Below are positions 8,297 to 15,164 of a DNA stretch of 64,000 nt, one piece after another; position 1 is the first letter of the stretch, and every line of letters begins with the position of its first letter. Under the pieces are notes generated by a model that was not told the DNA's origin, searched no databases, and was given only the letters and a program-made list of their open reading frames with translations. The position numbers were made by a program, and so were the translations under genes. Source of the DNA: Ruoffia tabacinasalis (GTDB taxonomy: Bacteria > Bacillota > Bacilli > Lactobacillales > Aerococcaceae); contig NZ_JBHSHQ010000027.1 of the NCBI RefSeq assembly GCF_042652985.1, positions 69,156 through 133,155 of the forward strand. The letters are read 5' to 3'.

Positions 8297-9484
8297 CTAA
8301 TGAATATATTCAAAAATACCTGCAGCACCCATACCGGCTCCGATACACATTGATACCATTCCGTATTTCGAATCTTTACGTTTACCCATCTCTGCTAATA
8401 AGCGTGATGTCAGCACGGCTCCGGTTGCACCCAGTGGATGTCCTAAAGCAATTGCTCCTCCGTTAACGTTTGTAATATCTGTGTTTATTCCTAATTCACG
8501 AATTGAAGCTAACGCTTGAGATGCAAAGGCTTCGTTTAACTCGATTAAGTCCAGATCTTCTAGTTTTAAGCCTGTTAATTCTAAAACTTCTGGAATAGCA
8601 TAGGCTGGTCCGATCCCCATATATTTCGGATCAACTCCTACAGCTTTATAACCAACAAAGCGAGCGATTGGCTTCACGCCTAATTCTTTTACCTTTTCGC
8701 TTGACATGATGACAACAAAACTCGCGCCGTCACTTACTTGCGATGATGTTCCTGCAGTGACAGAGCCGTCTGCTTTAAAGATCGTTCTTAGTTTCCCTAA
8801 AGTTTCAGGTGTTGATTCTGGACGAATCCCTTCATCTTTATCGAATTTAACCTCTTTAACTTGAGGTCCATTTTTTGTGTATTCAACTTTTTGTGTTGTT
8901 ACGGGGATGATTTCATCATCAAAGCGTCCTTCTGTTTGTGCAGCATGTGCGCGTTGATGACTTTGCACTCCAAATTCATCCTGATCTTTTCGAGTGACAT
9001 TATATTTAGTTGCGACATTTTCAGCAGTGAGTCCCATTGGATACGAAACACCTGAATCTTCTGCTTGTAGTGTAGGATTGTTTGTTACTTCATTGCCCCC
9101 CATTGGGACAGAACTCATGAACTCAACTCCACCTGCTACCAACACGTCTGATTGACCAGCCATAATGGCATTTGCAGCAATGGCAATCGTTTGTAATCCT
9201 GATGAGCAGTAACGGTTCACTGTTTGTCCTGCAACAGAGTAAGGTAATCCTGCTCTTAATGCAATCGTACGAGCAAAATTCATTCCTTGAATCCCTTCTG
9301 GGAAGGCACAACCAACAATCACATCTTCGATAAGCGCTGGATCAAAGTCACCATCGACACGATCGATGACACCCTTTAATACTTCAGCTGCAATATCATC
9401 TGGACGGTCGTTGGCAAGGGCTCCATTCGCTTTTCCTTTTCCAATAGCCGAACGTCCATAAGCAACGATATAAGCATCTTGCAT
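8297..9484 (-). CDS. fadA: acetyl-CoA acyltransferase (3-ketoacyl-CoA thiolase)
   Basis: Thiolase that cleaves 3-ketoacyl-CoA to acetyl-CoA and a shortened acyl-CoA. The 395 residues show the full thiolase signature: nucleophile Cys93 in NRYCSSGLQTIAIAANAI, GGAIALGHPLGATGA with the catalytic His, and CIGAGMGAAGIFE with the second catalytic Cys. Biosynthetic acetyl-CoA acetyltransferases look similar, but the pairing with a FadN-type enzyme 30 bp upstream fits a degradative role. It corresponds to FadA in the Bacillus fadNAE set. Confidence 0.93.
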   Translation of the reverse strand: MQDAYIVAYGRSAIGKGKANGALANDRPDDIAAEVLKGVIDRVDGDFDPALIEDVIVGCAFPEGIQGMNFARTIALRAGLPYSVAGQTVNRYCSSGLQTIAIAANAIMAGQSDVLVAGGVEFMSSVPMGGNEVTNNPTLQAEDSGVSYPMGLTAENVATKYNVTRKDQDEFGVQSHQRAHAAQTEGRFDDEIIPVTTQKVEYTKNGPQVKEVKFDKDEGIRPESTPETLGKLRTIFKADGSVTAGTSSQVSDGASFVVIMSSEKVKELGVKPIARFVGYKAVGVDPKYMGIGPAYAIPEVLELTGLKLEDLDLIELNEAFASQALASIRELGINTDITNVNGGAIALGHPLGATGAVLTSRLLAEMGKRKDSKYGMVSMCIGAGMGAAGIFEYIH

Positions 9485-9513
9485 AATTAATTCATTCCTT
9501 TCAAGTTTCCGTA

Positions 9514-11772
9514 TTAATTTCTTAACGGTTTACGCGTTTGTAACATATGCGAAATTCGTTCGAATGTTTTTTGATTTTTACTTAATTTTAGGAAATGTTG
9601 TTTCTCAAGATGTTGTAACCATTCTTGATTAACATAGGTTCCTTCTGGGAGCTCTCCACCTGTCATTACATCTGCAATCGCAAGTCCTAACTCCATGTCA
9701 TAATCACTAATAAAGTGTCCTAGGCGCATTGAATCTAATTGCCCTTCGACCACTGCTTTAAAGTTTGTTCCTAAGGCTGGGAAGTTAACTTTTGTTCTTT
9801 GAATGTAATTTACTTTAGTTAAATAAGTTAATTTCTCAATGGCTACGTCCACAACTTTATCCGCATTCATAATAATGTCATCTGAACCTCTTAAGTAATA
9901 TTTACGACGGGCTTCATAAGCACTCATTGAAACATCTCCAGAAGCGACTCGTGTTATGACGGCACCTAAAGTTTTCATCTTACTTGCTTTTTGCTCGTCA
10001 CGAGTCATGACACGCTCTGTTAATTCAGCTAGGCCGCCACCACCAGGAATAAGTCCTACACCGACTTCAACTAAACCGATATAGCTTTCTGCCGCTGCTA
10101 CAACATAAGGAGAGGCTAAGATTAATTCAGCTCCACCACCTAAAGAGCGTCCTCTAACCGCTGTCACAATCGGTTTACTACTGTAGCGAACACGGTTCAC
10201 TGCTTCATGTAACTCACTTAATGTTTTACCTAGTAAGGTATCGACTTCTTCGAGTTCGATGGCTTTCTTCATCATATTCAAGTTAGCTCCTGGACAAAAA
10301 TGTGGTCCATCTGAATAAATAACCATTCCTGAATAATGACCTGACTCTAATTCGTCTACAGCTTTGATCAGCCCTTTTGTTAGACCTTCATCAATCGTAT
10401 TGTTTGGTGTATGGAATTTGAATAGTAATTGATCCGTATTTATGACACTTAATGTTGTATTGTCATCTTTCCAAATTTCTTTCTCTACACGTTCTTCAAT
10501 TGGCGTAATATTCTCAAGAACATCGCCTTCTTTATAGAAGCTTTCTGTTCTATTTGCTACCCATTCAGGTAATTCCCCTACTTCTGCTTGGATTCTTTCT
10601 TTCACACGGTCAAAGCCCATTAAATCCCACAGTTGGAAAGGTCCGACTTTCCAGTTAAAGCCCCAAACCATTGCACGATCAATGTCTTTATAATCTTTTG
10701 CCGCTTTAGGAACATTATTTGCCGCATAGAAAAATGTGCTTCTCAAAGTTTCCCATAAGAATTTACCTGCTTTGTCTTCTGCTTTAAAGATTACATCTAA
10801 GTTTTCTTTTAAGTCACGTCCAAATTGAGATAATATTTCTAATTGTGGTTTGCCTGGCTCGACGTATTCCATAGTTTCGGGATCTAATACTAAGCGTTTA
10901 CGCCCTTCTTTTTTGTAGAATCCGTAACCTGCTTTATTACCTAAAGCTCCTTTTTCTAAAAGTTTTGGTAAAAGCGATGAGTTGTTGAAGTAAGGTTGCT
11001 CACTAGGATCTTTCATTAATCCGCCTACAACAAAGGCAGCAATATCATTTCCGACTAAGTCTGATAAACCATATGTTCCTGTTCGAGGTCTTCCAATTGC
11101 TTTCCCTGTTAAAGCATCCACTTCAACAATTGATAAGCCGTCACGCTCTGCACGGAACATAATGTCTGCCATCGCATGTGTTCCTGTTCTATTGGCGATA
11201 AAGGCTGGGACATCATTAGCAATCACAACACCCTTTCCTAAGACATCTTCTGAGAATTGTTTAACTACTTCTACCGTTTCTTCAGATGTATTCTTCGTTG
11301 GAATAATTTCTAATAATTTCATATAACGCGGTGGATTGAAGAAATGCATCCCTAAGAAACGTTCTTGTTCGCCGCTTTCAAACACTTTAGCAATTGTTTC
11401 AATTGGGATTCCAGATGTATTTGTTGCTAGAATTGCTTCTTCTTTAGCGACCTGTTTAATCTTTGTCCAAATATCGTGCTTAATCTTAATATCTTCTTTA
11501 ACTGCTTCAATAAAAATATCTGAATCTGATGGTTCAACTAAATCCTCAGAAAAATTCCCATAAGTTAAGTTCCCTTCGAAATTCAAATCATATAACATCG
11601 ATTTCTTTTTGTTTGTAATTCTGTCATAACCCGCTTTAGATAGTTTATTACGATCTTCTTCGTCAATTACAACGTCTAACAATTGCACTTTAATCCCTGC
11701 ATTTACAAGTAGGGCTGCAATTTGACTTCCCATGACACCTGCACCTAATACGGTTGCTTTTCTAATTGTCAT
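9514..11772 (-). CDS. fadN: bifunctional 3-hydroxyacyl-CoA dehydrogenase / enoyl-CoA hydratase
   Basis: Hydrates enoyl-CoA and oxidises the resulting 3-hydroxyacyl-CoA with NAD. At 752 aa the domain order is dehydrogenase then hydratase, as in Bacillus FadN and unlike E. coli FadB. Residues 1-30 hold the NAD loop GAGVMGSQIAALLVNAG; GMHFFNPPRYMKLLEIIP carries the catalytic His; the dehydrogenase C-terminal domain runs to about 400. The crotonase domain follows with GPHFCPGANLNMM and VRGRSLGGGAELILASP; Glu in SYIGLVEVGVGLIPGGG is the hydratase acid/base. A strong hairpin separates it from the acyl-CoA dehydrogenase gene upstream. Confidence 0.93.
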   Translation of the reverse strand: MTIRKATVLGAGVMGSQIAALLVNAGIKVQLLDVVIDEEDRNKLSKAGYDRITNKKKSMLYDLNFEGNLTYGNFSEDLVEPSDSDIFIEAVKEDIKIKHDIWTKIKQVAKEEAILATNTSGIPIETIAKVFESGEQERFLGMHFFNPPRYMKLLEIIPTKNTSEETVEVVKQFSEDVLGKGVVIANDVPAFIANRTGTHAMADIMFRAERDGLSIVEVDALTGKAIGRPRTGTYGLSDLVGNDIAAFVVGGLMKDPSEQPYFNNSSLLPKLLEKGALGNKAGYGFYKKEGRKRLVLDPETMEYVEPGKPQLEILSQFGRDLKENLDVIFKAEDKAGKFLWETLRSTFFYAANNVPKAAKDYKDIDRAMVWGFNWKVGPFQLWDLMGFDRVKERIQAEVGELPEWVANRTESFYKEGDVLENITPIEERVEKEIWKDDNTTLSVINTDQLLFKFHTPNNTIDEGLTKGLIKAVDELESGHYSGMVIYSDGPHFCPGANLNMMKKAIELEEVDTLLGKTLSELHEAVNRVRYSSKPIVTAVRGRSLGGGAELILASPYVVAAAESYIGLVEVGVGLIPGGGGLAELTERVMTRDEQKASKMKTLGAVITRVASGDVSMSAYEARRKYYLRGSDDIIMNADKVVDVAIEKLTYLTKVNYIQRTKVNFPALGTNFKAVVEGQLDSMRLGHFISDYDMELGLAIADVMTGGELPEGTYVNQEWLQHLEKQHFLKLSKNQKTFERISHMLQTRKPLRN

Positions 11773-11809
11773 TGTTATTTCCCTCCAAAATATATCGTTT
11801 TACTTTAAC

Positions 11810-11853
11810 AGTGACTCAGCCATTTCCAAATTTGTTTGGAAATGACTGTCACT
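11810..11853 (-). other. intercistronic hairpin between acd and fadN
   Basis: AGTGAC/GTCACT (11810-11815 with 11848-11853) and, inside a small internal loop, CATTTCCA/TGGAAATG (11821-11828 with 11837-11844) form a strong stem in the 90-bp gap. No T tract follows on the minus strand, so it is probably not a simple terminator. It could stabilise or process the acd message or damp read-through. Confidence 0.6.
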
Positions 11854-11862
11854 TGATAAATA

Positions 11863-13074
11863 TTAGTTAAATGCTGATTGTCCAGTCATTGCTCGTCCAA
11901 TTACTAAGGCATTAATTTCGTGTGTACCCTCATATGTATAAACAGCTTCTGCATCAGAGAAGAATCTTGCGATATCGTAATCGACAACAATTCCGTTCCC
12001 CCCACAAATTCCTCGACCCATTGCTACAGTCTCACGTAAGCGAAGAGCATTAATCATCTTACCTACTGAAGTAACGATTTCGTTGTAGTCACCATTCTCT
12101 TGTTGGCGAGCAATTTGTGAACAAAGGGCCATGGCAGATGTTACGTTTGCTTGCATCATCGCTAATTTCTCTTGAACTAATTGGTAATTTGAGATGTCTT
12201 TTCCAAATTGTTTACGTTCAGTTACATATTTAAGGGTTGCTTGAAGTGCTCCTGCCATCGCTCCTGTTGCCATGAAAGCTACGCCTGCACGAGTTGAGTA
12301 AAGAACTTTAGCAATATCTTTGAAACTATTGATGTTTTGTAGGCGATCACTTTCATCTACTACGACATCTTTTAAGTGAATATTTGCGTTTGGTACAATA
12401 CGAAGTGCAATTTTATTTTCAATAATGTCAATGTCTAATCCTTCTTGACCTGCTTTGACGATAAAGCATTTTGGTTTGTTTGTTTCTTCGTCTCTTGCAT
12501 AAACTGGAATCAAGTCAGCGACTGATGCGCCACCAATCCAACGTTTAGCTCCATTAAGAATCCATTTGTCACCTTCACGACGTGCTGTCGTATCTAAGCC
12601 CCAAGCAACGTCAGATCCATGATCAGGTTCTGTTAAAGCGAAGCAAGTACGTAATTCATGACTCGCTAATTTAGGGACATATTTTTGAACTTGTTCTGGA
12701 CTACCTCCAAATAAGAATGAATTAAACCCTAAGCCCGAGTGAACTCCAATTAAAGTATTTAATGATACGTCAAATCTCGACATAGTAAAGGCGAAGAAAA
12801 ATTGGAATAATTGACTCGTTTGTTTCTTACCTTCTCGCCCTTCGAATAATAAAGGGTTTGTATAGTATCCTAATTTACCGATATCTTCAAAAAATCCTTT
12901 TGGCACTTCTGCATCAACCCAAGCTTGATTAACTACGGGACGATACTTTGTTTCTAGCAGCTCCACTAATTGTCTTAAAAACTCAACTTCTCCATCTGTT
13001 AAACCTTCGCTAATGTTTAAAATATCCTCAGGGAATAATTGTTTTAATACTTCTTTTCTGTTGTCCATTTTCAT
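11863..13074 (-). CDS. acyl-CoA dehydrogenase (glutaryl-CoA dehydrogenase/ACX4-like clade)
   Basis: FAD enzyme that makes the trans-2 double bond in acyl-CoA. The 403 residues have the N-terminal helical domain, the beta domain with CFALTEPDHGSDVAWGL and ILNGAKRWIGGASVADL, and the C-terminal helical domain with RKQFGKDISNYQLVQEKLA. YEGTHEINALVIGRAMTG holds the catalytic base Glu382, in the position used by glutaryl-CoA dehydrogenases and plant ACX4. True dehydrogenases need electron-transfer flavoprotein; no etf gene is in the window. It is the first gene of acd-fadN-fadA-ech, with AGGAGG before the start and a cre-like site 45 bp upstream. Confidence 0.92.
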   Translation of the reverse strand: MKMDNRKEVLKQLFPEDILNISEGLTDGEVEFLRQLVELLETKYRPVVNQAWVDAEVPKGFFEDIGKLGYYTNPLLFEGREGKKQTSQLFQFFFAFTMSRFDVSLNTLIGVHSGLGFNSFLFGGSPEQVQKYVPKLASHELRTCFALTEPDHGSDVAWGLDTTARREGDKWILNGAKRWIGGASVADLIPVYARDEETNKPKCFIVKAGQEGLDIDIIENKIALRIVPNANIHLKDVVVDESDRLQNINSFKDIAKVLYSTRAGVAFMATGAMAGALQATLKYVTERKQFGKDISNYQLVQEKLAMMQANVTSAMALCSQIARQQENGDYNEIVTSVGKMINALRLRETVAMGRGICGGNGIVVDYDIARFFSDAEAVYTYEGTHEINALVIGRAMTGQSAFN

Positions 13075-13118
13075 TTGCCTCCTAAAATTTTCAATAACAT
13101 GTATTACTTACACAAAAA

Positions 13119-13132
13119 TGATAACGTTTACA
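13119..13132. promoter_or_regulatory. cre-like CcpA site upstream of the acyl-CoA dehydrogenase gene
   Basis: TGATAACGTTTACA matches the catabolite-responsive element TGWAANCGNTNWCA at all but one position. It lies 45 bp upstream of the acyl-CoA dehydrogenase start, where CcpA binding would repress beta-oxidation when sugar is plentiful. CcpA control is inference. Confidence 0.5.
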
Positions 13133-13138
13133 ATTAAT

Positions 13139-13219
13139 ATAATACGCTGTTAACTGGACCTCGTGAAATAACGGAGCCTTATCTTATACATTAGAATGCT
13201 TAATAAAGAGGCGTATTAT
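13139..13219. other. three-way-junction-like RNA fold (candidate) between fadD-like and acd genes
   Basis: ATAATACGC (13139-13147) and GCGTATTAT (13211-13219) are perfect complements enclosing 63 nt. Inside, GG-CTCGT (from 13158) can pair with ACGGAG-CC, and a short ATTA/TAAT stem lies to its right, giving a closed three-way arrangement. Neither strand matches a riboswitch class that I recognise. The fold is seen in the sequence; transcription and function are unknown. Confidence 0.35.
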
Positions 13220-13244
13220 TATTTTTGCTCATTTAAACGGTTGA

Positions 13245-13265
13245 GTTATTAGCACAACTAATAAC
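13245..13265. promoter_or_regulatory. perfect 8-bp palindrome, candidate operator
   Basis: GTTATTAG and CTAATAAC flank the 5-bp spacer CACAA. The core ATTAG-N5-CTAAT has the T-N11-A shape of LysR operators, and a LysR gene is part of this cluster. It lies about 170 bp upstream of the acyl-CoA dehydrogenase gene. A simple RNA hairpin is the alternative. Confidence 0.45.
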
Positions 13266-13291
13266 TTTCATAAGAACTACATGGGTAAACA

Positions 13292-13344
13292 GCTGTCCTG
13301 AGCGGAAGTTTATCATTGTGTATTATGTAAACTTAATAGACAGC
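13292..13344. repeat. nested inverted repeat next to the ligase terminator
   Basis: GCTGTC/GACAGC (13292-13297 with 13339-13344) encloses AAGTTTA/TAAACTT (13306-13312 with 13328-13334), both perfect. It sits just beyond the terminator of the acyl-CoA ligase gene. With the palindrome and the fold to its left, most of this 306-bp gap is structured. Confidence 0.5.
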
Positions 13345-13346
13345 AT

Positions 13347-13372
13347 AAAAAATCCCGACTATTCAGCCGGGA
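13347..13372 (-). terminator. terminator after the acyl-CoA ligase gene
   Basis: On the minus strand TCCCGGC pairs with GTCGGGA (13353-13372), one G-T wobble, followed by six T. It lies 9 bp past the stop codon at 13381. Confidence 0.85.
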
Positions 13373-13380
13373 CTTCAACC

Positions 13381-14916
13381 TTAAATATTCAATTCATCAG
13401 TTATTGTTGATTTTGCATAGTCATTCATCATCTTCCCTAGTTCTAGACGATCTGGCTTTCCAACAGAGTTTACTGGAATTTCATCAATCTCTAAGTATAG
13501 TTTTGGTACTTTATAACCTGCAAGGTTTTTCAAGCAGTATTCATCTAAGACTTCTCTGTAATTATCTGAACCGAGGGCTTCTTTATTCAGCATGATAGCC
13601 GCAGATACAGATTCACCAAATTTAGGATGTTCATATCCTAAGACAATTGCCGAGCGAATTAGAGGATGTTGACTTAGAATCGCTTCGACTTCTGATGGCA
13701 ACACGTTTTCTCCACCTGTAATAATTAATTCTTTCAGGCGGTTAACTATAGTAATCTCACCTAATTCATTAATAAAGCCCATGTCTCCTGTTCTAAAGAA
13801 GCCATCATGGAAGGCTTTTTCATTTTCTTCTGGTAATTTCCAGTAGCCTGGTGTGACATTTTTACCTTTAACGAGTATTTCTCCGATGTCTCCCACTGGA
13901 ACTTCTTCTAAATCTTCATTAACAATTTTCGCTTCAACAAACATCAGCGCTTGTCCAATTGATTGTGGATTGTTCACTGCATATTCGTATTTATTAAAGG
14001 TTAATAATGGTGCTTCAGTTAAACCATAGGCATTAATAATAATTTTACCCATTTGTTGGAACACTTTTTGAACTGCTGGTAAAGGAGGTGAACCCCCAGA
14101 AACAAGTAGTTCAATATTCATAACATTCTCAGGTTTAAATTCCGGATGGGCGACAATGGCATAGTACATCGTTGGGATTAAAACTAGAACAGTCGGTTCA
14201 TACTTCACGATCCAATCATTAATGGTTTCATGATTGAAGTATCTTTCTAATACGATTGTTCCTCCAACCATTAACATCGGAATGACAATATCAATAAAAC
14301 CTAAGATATGGAACATAGGCGCACTCGCAATTGTTTTCCAATCACTCGTCATATTCCAAGATAAGTTTTGATTAAAGCCATTATTTAAGTAACTTTCATG
14401 CGTGTGTATAACACCTTTCGGTCTACCCGTTGATCCACTCGTATAAATTAACATGGCGATGTCTTGTAAGTCTAAATTAACACTTTCAAAAGGTGTATAA
14501 TTCTCAAGATTCACGATTTCATTATATTCTGGTCCATCTACATTATATTTAATAAACTCTTGCGGAACTTCGGTGAGTCGTTCAAGATGGTTAGTTGCGT
14601 AAACGATATATTCTAAACCAGCATCTTTAACTACTTTACCAATTTCGATTGGCTTTAATCTCCAATTAAGCGGAACAAAAACAGCCCCAATTTTTATAGC
14701 AGCCAACAGAAAATCAATAATGGCAATATCATTTGGGACAAAGGTACCGATTCGGTCTCCTCGTTTAATTCCTTCATTCTCCACTAAATGTCGTGCTAAC
14801 ATTTCAGCACGTTGATTTAGTTGTTCATAAGTAAATTCCGTTTGTTTAATAGGGTCAATTACAGCCACCTTGTCAGGTGTGTCTACCGCACGCGTTTTTA
14901 TCCAATCCAAATTCAT
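13381..14916 (-). CDS. long/medium-chain acyl-CoA ligase (AMP-forming)
   Basis: Adenylate-forming enzyme of 511 aa that activates a carboxylic acid to acyl-CoA via acyl-AMP. The P-loop is MLIYTSGSTGRPKGVIHTH; YGLTEAP is the A5 motif; GFFRTGDMG and the hinge around NRLKELIITGGENVLPSEVE come next; the C-terminal Lys lies in VNSVGKPDR. The island context suggests a FadD/LcfA role, though ligases for other acids look alike. I start at 14916, with AGGAGA at the right distance; the longer frame from 14958 lacks such a site. It has its own terminator, so it is transcribed apart from acd-fadN-fadA-ech. Confidence 0.85.
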   Translation of the reverse strand: MNLDWIKTRAVDTPDKVAVIDPIKQTEFTYEQLNQRAEMLARHLVENEGIKRGDRIGTFVPNDIAIIDFLLAAIKIGAVFVPLNWRLKPIEIGKVVKDAGLEYIVYATNHLERLTEVPQEFIKYNVDGPEYNEIVNLENYTPFESVNLDLQDIAMLIYTSGSTGRPKGVIHTHESYLNNGFNQNLSWNMTSDWKTIASAPMFHILGFIDIVIPMLMVGGTIVLERYFNHETINDWIVKYEPTVLVLIPTMYYAIVAHPEFKPENVMNIELLVSGGSPPLPAVQKVFQQMGKIIINAYGLTEAPLLTFNKYEYAVNNPQSIGQALMFVEAKIVNEDLEEVPVGDIGEILVKGKNVTPGYWKLPEENEKAFHDGFFRTGDMGFINELGEITIVNRLKELIITGGENVLPSEVEAILSQHPLIRSAIVLGYEHPKFGESVSAAIMLNKEALGSDNYREVLDEYCLKNLAGYKVPKLYLEIDEIPVNSVGKPDRLELGKMMNDYAKSTITDELNI

Positions 14917-15110
14917 TGTCTTATTCTCCTTAGACTTTAAATTTGTAAACGCTATCATTTTTTGTTACCTTCATTCTACTAAAGATAATCGATTTGTCTA
15001 GTGTTTTATTGCTTATTATAAATTTTTATATGTATTTAACTCGTAAATTTAACAGTTTAATCCTTTAGAAATCCTTTCATATCAATCTTCAAATATATAA
15101 ATTTCAAAAT

Positions 15111-15150
15111 TAAAAAAACAAAAAAACCGACTACCCAAAATGGATAATCG
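15111..15150 (-). terminator. terminator after ftsH
   Basis: The minus-strand transcript pairs CGATTATCC with GGGTAGTCG (nine pairs, two G-U) at 15128-15150 and then runs into a long T-rich stretch (15111-15126). ftsH stops at 15165. The rest of the 206-bp gap to the ligase gene is AT-rich and shows nothing else. Confidence 0.85.
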
Positions 15151-15164
15151 ATTTCTTTCGCTAA

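Noticed and set aside
13139..13219. T-box or purine riboswitch in the fad gap
   Set aside because: TGGACCTCG recalls the T-box core TGGNACCGCG but lacks a base, and no specifier loop or matching antiterminator partner is present; the purine-riboswitch loops are also absent.
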